From Diphasiastrum complanatum (Eukaryota; Streptophyta; Lycopodiopsida; Lycopodiales; Lycopodiaceae): DNA of 64,000 nucleotides. Shown here in pieces: positions 51,416 through 64,000 of this stretch. Within the stretch, counting starts at the first letter, position 1. Each line of letters begins with the position of its first letter. The notes beneath the pieces were generated by a model, which was not told the DNA's origin, did not search any database, and saw only the letters and a program-made list of their open reading frames with translations. A program made the translations under genes and the position numbers. The stretch covers positions 63,125,141 through 63,189,140 of the forward strand of contig CM055100.1 in the NCBI GenBank assembly GCA_029204225.1, read 5' to 3'.

Positions 51416-51835
51416 ATGGCAGCTTTAAGGTCACCATGGAGTCTCATTACATCTATTATATTAATCTTGCTGGTTGCTGTAAACACAGTGTTCACGCAAT
51501 ATGTTGGGTCTTCATCTGCTCCGTCCTTGCCTTCTGCTACTGGGGTTACAGATCTGCTACATCGTTTCGCTTCTGAAAAACGCACTTGTGATACTAGTTT
51601 GGGAGATTGTGCATTAGATAACGAGGTTCATGTAGACACAGAAATTCGTAGAAGAGTTTTGAATCAGCAGCGAATCTACATAAGCTACGGGTCGTTGTCT
51701 GCGGATCGCGTTCCTTGTCCTCCGATGTCTGGGCGATCTTACTATACGCCAAATTGTAACAGCGCTTACGGTCGGGCAAATCCATATCGAAGAGGCTGCT
51801 CGGCCATCTCCCGCTGTAGGAGAGACTACAGCTAG
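51416..51835 (+). CDS. RALF: Rapid alkalinization factor (RALF) precursor, 139 aa
   Basis: Secreted peptide hormone perceived by CrRLK1L receptor kinases (FERONIA type), which raises apoplastic pH and modulates growth and immunity. A hydrophobic signal peptide occupies residues ~1-28. The propeptide holds Cys58 and Cys65 and ends at the subtilase (S1P-type) site R79-R80-V-L82. The mature part has the YISY motif (88-91) and four cysteines, C101, C114, C128 and C134, in RALF spacing, plus ANPYRRGCSAISRC near the end. The gene is intronless, as usual for RALFs. The ATG at 51416 was chosen because it gives a normal signal peptide and nothing in frame lies upstream except a TTG. Stop TAG at 51833-51835. 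The RRxL site and YISY put it in the classical RALF1/22/23/33-like group. Confidence 0.96.
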   Translation: MAALRSPWSLITSIILILLVAVNTVFTQYVGSSSAPSLPSATGVTDLLHRFASEKRTCDTSLGDCALDNEVHVDTEIRRRVLNQQRIYISYGSLSADRVPCPPMSGRSYYTPNCNSAYGRANPYRRGCSAISRCRRDYS

Positions 51836-53797
51836 CTAATCTTCATGATAAAAAGCTTCACATTTCAGAGGCATTATGTTTTTTCTATGTACAATGTATA
51901 AATTTAGATTTTGTTTGACCTTACCCTGTGAAGGTTTCTAAACTTTTGGTAAATTTACCGATCTGTCTTCGATTATTTGTATGTCGGAAAATCCAGTTGT
52001 AACCTCGCGTTATACAAATATAATTTCCAAGGATGCGGTGCTGTTATTGTTATTTGAACATTTATACAGTTGTACGTTAGATAGTAAGAATCCGGCCTCG
52101 AATCCGCCGAATTTTTCCGTTATCTCAAGACATCGAAAGTTTTTAACTTCGATTTCATTTTTTTTTTGTCCATCTGTGTGCGTATATTCAACTTCTTGTT
52201 TCTTTCAATTGCATGTTGTTTTCATCATCCACGTTATTCAATCCTGTATCGTTATAAAAGTTGCTAGGTTGTCTTTTCTTTTTGGTCCGAGCCATGTGGT
52301 TTCAGTTTTGAACTCAGGCTGACTGACGGTGCAACATACTTGCGAACAATTGGATTTTTTGTGTTTAAGTTGTGCATTTTCATTACTTTTGTGAATGACA
52401 AGGGGGGGAGAGTTAATATCGCCAGGGACATTTTTTTATTATCTCGTACCCGTTGTACCCCTTTCCACATGCATGGTAAGCAGCACCGTAATGACAAAAC
52501 CAAAATTGTTAAGTTCTTCACGTGCACATCCGACACCCATCTACGCAATATCCACGATCCTCTGTACTTTCTGAAACCGTTGTAGCCGTTCTGATGATGA
52601 CAGAAATGGCAGAGCATTGAATGTCGGCGGAGCATGTTTACAGGCTCAATTGGGCGGTGCTAATGTGTCCAATATAGGAACAACCGGGAAGGAATTTGGG
52701 AGTGGTGACTTTATAATCTCTCCCCTGCTTTTTAAAGAGATTTTAGTTACTGTCTGATTAATTACAGCTACCTTGCATATATATTTATTAATCTATGATT
52801 AGATTTTCAAGAAAAAAAATGTGGCCAATTCCAATTTGTAATAATAATCTTTTAACTTCACATTTTCAGTGTTGTGGCCAAACCTGCATATGGATCGTGA
52901 TTATTTTCTCAGTTTGACACAGCCACATTTGTAAAGTACACTATTTCTCGTTTCACTATATATGATGCTTAGATATAAATAACATATTGGTGTTTTAGTG
53001 CAATAATACAATATCACTAATGGGATTTCTCTCAACTATGTACAATGCTTTGTGCTCAAATCTTTCTTTCTTGCTTACATATATATAGCCTATTGGGTGC
53101 TTCATTGCAAGAGGCCTTTTTAAACTTGTAAGTGGATAGGCTGCTTAATTTCAATCAGCCAAAAAGCCCTACTTATGGTTGGCTTAGTTTTCTATTGTTT
53201 TGATCCGATATGTTACTTGGGCTTTTCAAAATTACACCAATATGGCGAGTACCCCATATTGGGCTCTATCATAGCTAAGTTGAAGATAGGTTCTCCAAAT
53301 TAGCCTTAAAGCAATCCTAGTAAGTTCCTACTAAAAATCAGTAAAGCAATGATGTTTGGTAATTGGCATATTTAGCTAGAGCTTTTTTCTTCTAGCATTG
53401 TACTTTCTTCTTTGGCTAATACCAAGAGGCCAAAAAAGAAGCAATATTAAATAGAATGATTTGTCCTAAACACTAGTTAATAAGCTCCTAGGCTAATTCC
53501 CTTAATAAGCTCAATGCTAGTCTTAAAAACACTAAGCAATCACAATAATATAGGTTTATATGAACATGCAATATATATAGCCTATAATTAATCATTCTCT
53601 ACAATCAACATTGGTTTATACATATTTGTGAATCCCTAACTCTGAATGTGATTATTTACTATTAGATTTGATGGGATTCATATTATATAGTAGATGATCT
53701 GGGATCTGATATGCCTCTTTACCTAGTTAGTTTGCACTTGATTGCTTAGTTATGGGATTTTAAGAATTCCATTGAAAAAAGTGATAATCCACAAAAG

Positions 53798-53843
53798 TTT
53801 AAACCATCCACCATTACAAGTTTAAACCATCCACCATTACAAG
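53798..53843. repeat. 23-bp perfect tandem duplication
   Basis: TTTAAACCATCCACCATTAC plus AAG occurs twice back to back (53798-53820, 53821-53843). Confidence 0.95.
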
Positions 53844-54350
53844 TTGTAAAGGGCCCTTGATCTTTGATTTAAAAAAATCCATTCTTTTATTGTTTTCTTT
53901 TGAAGAGATGTAGGTTAAATTCACATTGTTACAATTTCAAATGAATTTATCTTTGATAATGAAACATAGAAAGGAATAAGTACCATATTGTATATAGCAA
54001 AAGATTTAGTGTATAATGTTATAATGATCAGATTTTTAACATTCTATAAATTTGAATGAGTCATCTTCAATGGAATTCTAGTATGACTACTAATAATAAC
54101 AAAGACTATCAACAATAATAGATAAAATTATTGTTGAGATTTCATGTATTTAATTTTTTTTTCTACATTATTGTAAGCCCATACATTTTAAAACTTCTTG
54201 CTTTAGCCCTAATAAAAACCCTGAACTCTGTAAATGAATAAGTGCATAGTTACAATATTTATAAGCTTATATTTAGAACAGAAGCAAACTTATTTGCAAG
54301 AAGCAATAAGGCAGCCACAAAAATACCAATAAAAACTTGTATTAGGCAAC

Positions 54351-54829
54351 CAATACAACGCTTTAAATTTGAATTGGGACTCATGGACGCACAATTGTAA
54401 ATATGAATAAAAAACCAACAAATGAATTTAGATAAATTGTATCCATTTTGCTTTAATCTTATACTTCACATCTTCATGGTGTATATATGTAATGTCCACC
54501 AATGTAAGGTCCTATGTGATCTAGGTTATGCTAGGGTAAATTAAGAATAAGTGAAATGAGAATAGCATAAGTAAACTGCTTTAGACCTATGAATACAACA
54601 ACACTTTAAATTTGAATTGGGTCTTAGACGCGTAATTGTAAATATGAATAAAAAACCAACAAATGAATTAAGATAAATTGTATCCATTTTGCTTTGATCT
54701 TATACTTCACATCTTCATAGAGTATATAGGTAATGTCCACCAATGTAAGGTCCTATGTGATTGAAGTTATGCTAGGGTAAATTAAAAATAAGTGAAATGA
54801 GGATAGCATAAATTAACTTGGACCTATGA
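54351..54829. repeat. ~243-bp tandem duplication
   Basis: Units start at about 54351 and 54591 (CTTTAAATTTGAATTGGG at 54361 and 54604) and both contain AATGTCCACCAATGTAAGG and TATGCTAGGGTAAATTA. Scattered substitutions and small indels show it is older than the 55-bp duplication in the NAT10 intron. Confidence 0.93.
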
Positions 54830-56918
54830 TTGAGAGACACCCTTGGTGACAAGGCTATGACTTCCAAGTCATTTTTTGGACAAATTTTCTAGAGATAATT
54901 AGATCGGACTTATAGCAATTTATATTTTGTGTCCAATCATCCATTGTATTGTTGTTATGATGAACACGTGACCAAAATGTTTGTGTTTTGTTCATAACAT
55001 CCAAAAGAGAGAAAAGACAACAACTAATAACAAACGTCTTATTTGTGCACTAGAACCCTAGTACCAAGACTATTTCAAGCAATCATATTGCACGAACTAT
55101 ATACACATATGTAGGTTGAGATATATGAGTCATTGATATAAGATGACGATAAGCAACTTATGATCTATAGAATATTCAAAATTCATAAAAATAAAAAAAT
55201 CTAAATATAGTAATGCACCATTATAATAAAAGCTACTTTTTATGGTGATAAATTTTTCAATGTAGCATTCAAAGCTCCTATATTGAGTGTTGAAGTAATC
55301 ACTTAAGCTAACCCCTAGAGTTAGCTTGTCAATTCCTTCCACCATATCTCAATTGTTAAGGATGTAAGCGAAACATTACAGACATATAAATATATACTTG
55401 ATCTCATCAAAACTATGAACTGAAATAATGATAAGCAAATTGTGATATGTCAAAAAATAAGGGTGCAAGAGAGACAAAAGTCAATATTTTCAAAAGTGTC
55501 CGTCCAATACATTCAACCCACCGTTCATTCTATGATTTTCTTTTCAAATAATTTCACACATCAAATATGGAGAACAAACTTGATTATTGAGTAGAAGTCA
55601 ATCTAGCATGCTCTAGCATTGATATCTCTTCCAAATTCTTAACAGTTGCGCTTGATCTTTTCAAAACTTGCAACACAAGCTCTGATATTATGTGAAGAAT
55701 TTCAAATCATTTAAGATCCAAACCCATAACCTGATCTTTGGTTAAAAATAGATCAACTCTACCAATGTTCCCAATGTAAAAAAATCAGCATCTACTCAAT
55801 GAAAGAGATGAAAGAATCAATAAGAACCTGATCAAAGCAAATATTTTTTCATACATGATATGTGTACATAGCATAACTTGAAGCTACAAGCCATAGAAGG
55901 TTCTAAGATCTGAGCTAGTGTAAGAGATGCATGTATAGTCCTCTGATAAGTGGAATGGTGGTGAAGACCCATCTCCTCTAATTGACGTCACAAGTTCAAG
56001 TCCAATCAGCCGCACAAAGGTGGACATAAAAGATAAACAATGCATGGGATAAAATACCACTATTAATAAATTTGTGTCAGTACCATAAATACCATTACAT
56101 TCTTTATGGATCTCTACTATCATAAATCCTACACAGCATCAACGGCATGTTTTCCGAAAAGTCTGAATTTGATGCTGTGTAGAAATAAAAATGATCATTT
56201 GAAGATGTGTATGAATGTCAAAAATAATTTTCGAAACCATATTGGAGTTTCTTTGATCGTCTCTACACTTGAATACAATTTAAAACGTTGCAAACCCTCC
56301 TACATATCAATTTAATAATGAGTCGTTCCTTTATGCCAGGTAGTCAAATTTAGAACGCTTTGGCTTAGATATGGCCCAGTAGCTGGATAGCAAGCATGCA
56401 CAAAATTGGTATTGTTACAACTATATATTTGTATTTTATTGTTTAGTTTAAGGTCAATGTATTTTCAGTCTGTACATTGACCATCTCCTTAACAAGAGAT
56501 TGCATAGGGACCTATGAACTTCCTCAAAATATATTTCATCAACATTTCCGTGTATCCTACTTAATGTCAGTGTCTTCCCCCAATGTTGGTTGCCTGAACA
56601 TTATTCCCTTTTTAAACAAGATCACATAAAGAGCCAAAATTCCAAGCGTAGAAACCGCTGTCATCCTCATTCACATAGGTTGAATAGTGAGAGAGACCCC
56701 AGCATAGCATTCTGTGCTTACTACACCTGCAGAATAAGGCGCCACAACAATATCTACTGGCAATGTGCCAGGTATGAAGTGATCGTGTTATTAAGATGAT
56801 GACTAAAGATCCCTAGCAGTCATTGGCTCATATCTTTCAAGTGGACCGAGTAAGATTCGAATCATACACCACGCTCTAATTGACAAGCTGTAGTTCACCA
56901 GCTTATTGCCCACTCCAT

Positions 56919-59900
56919 TCACAAGCTGTACTTCTTCACCAATTTGTTGCAAAGAGTGGGATTGAGGGCTGCTATATACTGGTCCCACAAATTCCCAGGT
57001 AATATCTGCAATCAAAGAGCATTATTGGTCATATGAAAAGTCTGTTGAATATCAGCCCAAAAATAGACTCAATCAAGTCCACCCTCCATACTGGATACCA
57101 ACCTGCTTGTAACCATGTAAAACCTGGCCAATTTCAGCTCGGAGTTCTGCACTGCGAATCTCCTGTTCAAGAAGTATATACAACAAAATTGCTTAATCAT
57201 AGGATGTCTAAAAAGCTAAAAGCTTGCACTTTATCACACCACAATCTTAAACACTGATCTTCAATACATACTTCACTTCTGCACATGATTGAAAAGAGCA
57301 CAGTGACACATTCAGCAAAACCAAGAAAGATGAGAAACCCTCACATGCCAGCTGCCAATGGCTTCACACATTTCGATGAAAGAGTTGACTGCACCACCTG
57401 GATTTACTCGAGCCTGCATAAAAGCTTGGTTGAATGGGCTACACAATGTGCAAAAAAAATTGCAGAATCTCACCAACTTGACTTAATAAGTGTACCATAG
57501 CACAGAGGCCACGAAAAGCATCCTCCTTCTCCACATCATCACGAATACTGCATGCCACATGCAAATACCTCTTAGCTGTGACACAGAAAATCACCAGAAC
57601 ATAGGATGTTACAAGAAATTGCATAACTACCATCAAAGTAGGATTGGTAGATAATTTATGAATCACCTCCTCATGTACGACAACTTACGTGCGAAGTGCA
57701 GAGCACCAAGGCTTCATAAAATGGTCCATATGCGGAGCAACAATATCAGGACAGACCCACCCAAGCCTGCCAAGTGTGATTGCACTGTTCTCCAGCAACG
57801 ACCTATTAAGACCCTGAGAAGCATCAAGTTTGTTCAAATACCCTTTGAAGAGAGTACCTACACACACCTATAGCTTAGCAAAGGGAAAAGAAAATGGAAG
57901 ACATTTTCATCAAATGACAATTTTATAATCAGATAATAAAAGCATTTACTGTAGCTACCTGAGCATTTGAAAGGATAGGAACCAGACAAGAGAGAACACT
58001 CATTACAATGGGAGAGATGTCTTTTCCAATCTGTCATAGAAGCACACACAATAAGTGCAAAAAAGACAAGATCAAGATAACTTTTAGAGGCTGCTTAAAT
58101 AATAACATAAGTTTCATACTTATATTGTTGTGTCAGATGGTAACCATCCTAAGCGAAAAAACTTGATTTGTGGTATAAATAATCCTTCTTGTTTCTACTA
58201 CTTAAAAGTCAGACAAGTAGAGTCAAATGACAACAACACATGGATTAACACTATTCCACACCTTCACAGCAATTTCACCAATTGCCCAACACGCATTGTT
58301 GGCAACAGATACATTATCTTTAACTTCTGAGCCCTGTAAAATGGAAACAAATTCAATCAGGAAAGCACATTACAAGCCCACCTCAACTTTGAGCAACATT
58401 TTAAGCATTGGGTCATTAATGAATAATTGAGCAATTGTTGCGCAGTAAAAGTGTGCCTACCAACTGTTTTGCTGCAAGACTCAGAAAATCAGCCAATCGG
58501 GGTTCAAGATGAAATGCACAAGCCTGAAACATAGAAGATATCAAAATATAAATGCTGTGGATCTACATGAAAGCTCCTTTTTAACACATGAGCATACTGA
58601 CATCTGTGATGCTGCATAGATTGTTCAAACAGAGTTGCCTTTGATATCAGCTATAAACTGCTTAGGATCTTGCATAAGCTGCTGAGACAGACAAACCATC
58701 CTCTGAAGAAAAGAACCGCAAAACCTCAGCACTTTCTGAAATGGAACCAGATTTCATTTAAGTAGCACCACCTGGTCTATGATTATTATGTAATTATACA
58801 GGTACACCAGCTGGCAACACCTATGAAAAAATGTGACATTTGGGGACCAAAACTTCAACGTGCAGATGATCACCGGAGTGACTTGTGGCAAAAATCTGGC
58901 ACCTGATGCAACATAAGCAAAGTTTTCCTACAAATACCACCTTTCAAACGTGATCATGACAGAATATCCTCTCCTCCATTCACTAAAACAAGATGGTGCT
59001 AAGAGAAGTGCTTGTTTCCTCAAATGGCAATTTAAGATAGGTCAAGGTTGCAAATGAACTTTTTAAATATTTGAGGTTCAGGTTGTAAAACACATCATTT
59101 AAAAATTCCAAGTATGCCTTGCTTTCTGTGTGTCTTTTTTTGGGGAAATTGACCCATTAATTGTTAGACTAAATTATGGTGACTTGATATATAAACAAAC
59201 ATAAGAAGAAATTAGGCATCAGCCAAATCACTCAATAAAAACTTCAAAATGATCCTTGCAGAAGGTCACCTGGCCAACAAGTTCCACTTACAAGAAGCTT
59301 CTACAATTTTGTGAGAACTGAAGGAGAGGTGAACAAATAGCAGAAAAGGAGACCTTGTAATTTCAGCCTGCAGAACACGGGCAGCGAATAGATCTGGGAA
59401 ACCAGAAGTGGCACAAGGTAGGGCATATTTGAAGTTGGGGCCCTGAATGCAACTTTTGAGCAATGTCGTTTAGTGACATTCTGGCATTTCACACAATTCA
59501 GTGCTTCTACGAAAGAACATGTGCAGATAGAAAACAGTCCTTGTAGTAACAAATGTTGAAAAAACCTAATTTTTGTTTTTAAAGGAAATCTAAAATTCTA
59601 CAGCCATTTTTAATGTTTGTTTTGAGTCTGGTGATTATTTGTTTAGAATATGTTTAGCATTTCATATGACATATGGGACTCCCATAGTACAAAGTCCTAG
59701 GCTATAGGAGTCTAATACATCGAGCTAATAATCTTTCACTAGATAGCTTGAGCCCATAGAACCCACGGTTCTGAGAACCGTGGGTCTGAAGTACCGTACA
59801 GTGAACCGTACCACGGTTCATGTAATTGATTGTTTGATTAACTTTTTTTTATGCTCTTTAGCCCCTAAAACCCCTAAAAAAAATTAATTGATTAATTATT

Positions 59901-62886
59901 TACTACGGTTCTTCACGGTTCAGCCTAAATTTTTTTGTGAACCATACGGTTCTGAGAACTGTGGTGAACCGTCCACGGTTCATGGATTCTATGCTTGAGC
60001 CACTAGGCCTCTTCTTCATGCACCCAAGTCCCATAACTAAGTTTGTGACTTCTACAGGGGCTCTGACTCATTGATAATGAGCCTACATTGTGGTAGTATG
60101 TGTGTCATCAAAAATCAAGTGTAGTTTGAGGAGCTTGTGTACTTGGTTGTCCCATGCCACACAAGTGACTTGAAGGGTAAGTGTATTTGTTTCCTCTTTC
60201 GTACTTGAAGTTAGTTCTCTTTTGGTGTTCTATCAATTTTGTGTAATTGTTCATTGTGCAAGGTTCCAAAGGATCATGACTGAATCTCTGACCTGGCAAA
60301 ATGTCTCAAAGTTTTGATCTTGGCCCATTTGCCAATTTCGAAAATATAGGGATTTTCTTGAATGATGGGTACTAGGTTGGTTTGAAACTAAAAGAAAAGA
60401 TCAAAGCCTATGGGAACTTTGCTTGTGTGATGTTCCAATGCATACTCAATCTCTTTCTGAATCTTCTCGAAGGTTCTATCTCGTAAGTGCTGTATTTTTC
60501 ATACATGGTACTCAATCTATATGCAAATCAACATGCAGTAGATCTGGGGCCAAACATCATATCAGAAAAGTCTCTGACAGGGATATGTGAAAAGTAGACA
60601 CAGGATTGCAGGCTATACAAGAGTCAAATACATCTGTGTGAACCAACAGCAAAAATCAGGTTCACACATGTCAAGAAACAGAAAATTTCAGGTACAAATC
60701 GCTATTCTGACAGGCAGTTATAGTATTAGTGCAGCCTAAAGTTGACTTAAGCAGACCTGCACTGTAAAATAGTAGCAGTTACACTAGGTATGATATATAT
60801 CTATTTGTGAAATTAGAATGTATCCAATTTCATAAATTTATATAGATTAGTCAGTGATGTGATAAGGTAAAGCTTAGAAACAATATACGAGCAACTCAAA
60901 AAGTCAAGGATCTAAGTCGAAACAATAATATAAAATTCAATAAACAAAAAATCTTAGCCAAACAGCATTGCTTACGTCACATCAGTTGCTAACTCGGTTT
61001 CGAAAGAATCCGGATTCTCTTGGGTAGACCCAGTGTAAAACCAGTAAGAAGAAAGAAAAAATAATAATAATGATAAATCAAAATTTAAAATTTTAGATAT
61101 CTAATAAAAAATAAAATAAAATAAAAATAAATAAGAACAAGGATCATAATATGTATACCTTAGTTGCCCGTTCTGGAACGGAACTCCCAAAAAAATAAAA
61201 AAGATACGTGTTTTTACAAAGAAAAAAAAAACCATATCCTGAGAGTTAATAGACAACGAGCAACTAAATACAGAGACAGACACAATACGGGCAACTAAAT
61301 ACGGGCAATCAGTGTGTGTCATCACAGTTTAAGACTGAGCATCGAGGCAGATGTCAATATATGGATTTTGCTGGGATTCTGCAGAAAAACATAGTAAGCA
61401 GAAAAACATAGTAATCAGATAATCAGATTAAGGAACAAATCTGATTCAAATATCTAGCGGATGTAGGCTGATGCATTGGTTCGATTGCATTTGGATTATA
61501 CAGAAACTCCTGGGCCGGGCCTCAAAATTCAAACGACTCAGGATTGTCCAAAACAAAGCAAATGTGCGGTTACAAACATATTTCTGATTCGATTCTAAGA
61601 TACATAGTGTGGCTCGGACAGCGATTCTAGCTCAAATATATGTAACGTGGCAGATAGCGATTCTAGGATTAACGTGAGCAGCAGTCAGAGAAGATAGCAA
61701 TTCTAGGATCAATGTGTTTGTTAAAATCGATTTCTTTGTTTTAAATTTACACATTATCGATTTCAAAACAATGATTTCAAATCGATTTCTGATCTGTAGC
61801 GTCCCTCAATGCATTATAAAGCGTCCTCAATATATTATCAAGAAGGAAGATCGCCAGTTCTGAAGATCACATCCAGCAGGTGACATTTTGATCTGGTTTT
61901 TTTTCTCTTTAAAAAAAATGTTCCGACCCAGTTCGTTCTGGAACGGGCTTCTAAGATGTAGACGAGTTACTGAAACAAGACAAAGTACTAAAAACAAAGC
62001 GGGCCCCTTAGCCTCCCCACTAGGGATGATATATTATCAGGTTCATACAGCAGATAGAAGTACAGGGACAAGTGCAGGCAAAGGTGCAGTAGTAGACGGG
62101 TGGCTGGCAGCAGATGTGTTTGAAATAAATCCATTGCAGGCCACAGAAGAGTTATCAGAAAATAGAGAAAGCAAGAGATTCGTCTTCATGCTGTGATTTG
62201 CGATTCAAAGTTTGCTGACAGAAGCAATCACTCGTGGTTGGTGAATCCCATAAATTGGATATAGTAGTCATGGTCTGTACTCCAAATGAGAATATCCTCA
62301 CTACCAAATGTCTTTACAATGCGATACAAAAAAAGGGTAAACCTACAGATGACAGTAAAGATGAATTGGAAGATTGTGATGCACTAGCTCTTCACTTATC
62401 TTTCTGAAAAAGGAGCATTGTCCCTCACATATGGATGGAAGTATGACTTCAGAAAGTGCTTGGAACTATCTGAAGTCTATGTGTGAACAGCAATTGACGA
62501 ATCAGTTATATAGCATGGAAATAATTGAAGAAGAACCCATGACTGAGAACTTGACTGACATTAAATAAGAAAACAGTTACCATCATTTGGGGTAAAAGTT
62601 GAGAATATTCCGGCTAAGCAAAAAAAAACCTTTTCCTAAGAACATGGGCGTACGTTTTCATAGATCACTGGTTAAAGGTTTTTCAAGAGATTTACAAGAG
62701 AGAACTTAAAGAAATTAAACTTTTCACGACATGTGACCTCAGGAAATCCACAGAATGCAGCACAAATAGAGTGATCTCCTTTACCTTCGCAAGGTCCCCC
62801 AAAAGAGCCAAGGCACTTTGACGAACATCAGGGGCTTCATCTCCACAGCATTGCAACAGCAAGTCTCTCAAGTCACTTCGACTGAC
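56919..62886 (-). CDS. TRN1: Transportin-1 (karyopherin beta-2), last nine exons
   Basis: Nuclear import receptor for PY-NLS cargoes such as RNA-binding proteins; the family is a HEAT-repeat superhelix of about 890 aa. Minus-strand exons: 62886-62785, 58523-58461, 58333-58262, 58030-57959, 57813-57689, 57547-57496, 57413-57345, 57162-57103, 57005-56919; all GT-AG, in phase, 702 nt giving 233 aa plus TGA (56919-56921). Readable blocks: [129 protein letters not shown]. The end, [16 protein letters not shown] to KKYSL, differs from the usual RLxRYQV-like terminus but aligns in length. Upstream exons lie beyond 64000. No disabling change is seen. Confidence 0.95.
58524..62784 (-). other. Large transportin intron (4.26 kb)
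   Basis: Intron between the [10 protein letters not shown] exon and the [10 protein letters not shown] exon. It contains the MITE at 59755-59993, a weak inverted pair at 61159-61188 / 61921-61955, and short direct repeats of GATAGCRATTCTAGGAT near 61650-61720. No coding homology is visible on either strand. Confidence 0.7.
59755..59993. mobile_element. 239-bp hAT-like MITE with 8-bp target-site duplication, rich in CACGGTTC palindromes
   Basis: CTTGAGCC occurs exactly before (59747-59754) and after (59994-60001). The element begins CATAGAACCCACGG and ends CATGGATTCTATG, giving a terminal inverted repeat CATAGAAYCCAYG. Sub-terminal DNA is a series of inverted CACGGTTC/GAACCGTG words, including the palindrome ACGGTTCTGAGAACCGT near the left end and ACGGTTCTGAGAACTGT near the right. 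An 8-bp duplication with CA...TG ends fits the hAT superfamily. It encodes no protein. It sits in a transportin intron. Confidence 0.82.
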
Positions 62887-64000
62887 CTGCATATATAAGT
62901 ACTCAAGTTTATCATAGAATACTACTTTATAAGAGGAAAACTAGATAAGGGACAACCTTTCAATTCAAGATCCTCGAGAAGAAAGGGGTAAGGTCTGTTT
63001 ATGATCCATATAGTACCTTTCTGCCCTTTACCATTCAGGTGATGTACTTGAACCACACAAAATGCAACCATTATGAGCACATTGTACACATATGACATCC
63101 TCCTTAATAGGGCTTGGTTGTTTCTCTTTCGAGCGAAGAGACACCAATATTGAACAAGGACTAGCAACCTAAGCCATGGGTAGCCTTCCATGGTGTCTCA
63201 CATGAGGATAGTAATGAACCCATGTACATCCATTCATAATGCTCTCTATACTCTCCAAAACTCATGTACTAATGCTCTCTACACTCTCCAAAACCTATGA
63301 AGCAGATGCCATGCGCTAGCATAAGATTCTGCATACTGATGAAGATTCACAGTTAAGAAACTGAGAACAAGCAGCTTCCTCCACAGAATAATAAGCTGAC
63401 ATGACGATTGACCCAACACTCTTACATAACACCAAAAGCTTTTTCAGCAAAAGAAGTTATTCATGATTCTGGCAACCGGCAGAACTCACCATAATGGAAT
63501 CATAGAATAAATGGTTCAACCTTTTAAACACAATCCCTTATATGAAAGACTTATGACTAGCTGATTTCTAATCACTGCCCTTGATTCCCTAGATATAGCA
63601 AGTTTGGCAAGTCAAGTTCAATAAATCACACGTTTGCTTTATTCATAGCAAACACAGAGTTTCTTAATGATGAAAACTCAATGTGTGAAATTGAAGATTA
63701 CTATGTGGCGGCAGCCTACATAGGTCCATCAAATCATCTCCATATCACCATCACTGAAGTGGCTAACACTAAAATCATATACAAACTGCAAAGGTCTTGG
63801 GAAAAGTTACGATAGATGCCGTGATTGATGCAGATCTTTTGAGAGTCTCAAAAGCAAATCTCACTGAGCATGATAACCCAGTGAACAAAACTGATAGTCA
63901 ACCACTAGGAGCAACATGCATTCACTAAAATGGTGGTCCCAAATAATTGCAAAGAATTTGTAACGGACATATATTCTACAAGCTGCAATAAACAGCTATT
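62887..64000 (-). other. Transportin intron running off the window
   Basis: The exon ending at 62886 has a good acceptor (TATATATGCAG). Further right I found no exon for the preceding conserved 'LDLLSGLAEGLG...IESL' block, so the intron exceeds 1.1 kb. It contains two copies of a TAATGCTCTCTAYACTCTCC word near 63237-63290 and otherwise nothing recognisable. Confidence 0.6.

Larger units (their letters stand above)
51836..56918. other. Gene-free interval between RALF and transportin
   Basis: It holds the presumed 3' ends of both converging genes. No exon or transposase/RT motif is recognisable. Two tandem duplications are visible (53798-53843 and 54351-54829). The rest is AT-rich sequence without clear structure. 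A GTTCAAGTCC at about 55991 resembles a pol III B box, but no duplication supports a SINE there. Confidence 0.5.

Noticed and set aside
55930-56010. Second SINE candidate with a GTTCAAGTCC B box
   Set aside because: The A box is poor and no flanking duplication could be found.
62922-63191. 89-codon minus-strand frame in the transportin intron
   Set aside because: No HEAT-repeat or other homology; it is not the missing upstream transportin exon.

Overview
The window is nuclear DNA from a seed plant, most likely an angiosperm. It is AT-rich, with genes split into many short GT-AG exons and long introns. It is full of Ty1/copia and Ty3/gypsy relics, MITEs and microsatellites. Nothing in the sequence fixes the species.

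Three host genes are supported. (1) Positions 1-27574 (+) hold the 3' two thirds of the plant NAT10/Kre33-type RNA cytidine acetyltransferase. Seventeen exons join to 654 codons plus a stop, without a frame break. The 5' part lies left of the window. Its two largest introns (5.7 and 6.9 kb) are filled with transposon relics, including a decayed antisense copia element and a GC-rich hAT-like MITE. (2) Positions 51416-51835 (+) hold an intact, intronless RALF peptide-hormone precursor of 139 aa. (3) Positions 56919-62886 (-) hold the last nine exons of a Transportin-1 (karyopherin beta-2) gene, whose 5' part lies right of the window. One intron of 4.3 kb carries a 239-bp MITE with an 8-bp target-site duplication. 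RALF and transportin converge.

The 27.6-49 kb interval is a nest of retroelements. It starts with an 86-bp tRNA-derived SINE flanked by 15-bp direct repeats. Next come a minus-strand Ty3/gypsy integrase relic and a plus-strand gypsy fragment whose RNase H part lies upstream of its RT start. At 34894-44935 there is a composite LTR element with the order LTR - gag-bearing interior - LTR - gag-less interior. It encodes Gag but no recognisable pol, so it resembles the non-autonomous TR-GAG class. Its leader is built from about 25-bp degenerate repeats, and one copy carries a (GA)~106 tract. A truncated copia element follows (LTR, tRNA-Met-type PBS, frameshifted gag). At 48671-48988 a small inverted-repeat element carries a piece of the composite element's LTR.

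The best candidates for something undescribed are the composite gag-only LTR family (leader repeats, and two small reading frames that can be compared between copies), the inverted-repeat element with captured LTR sequence, the two hAT-like MITEs and the very short SINE. I saw no rRNA, functional tRNA, CRISPR or prokaryote-type feature.
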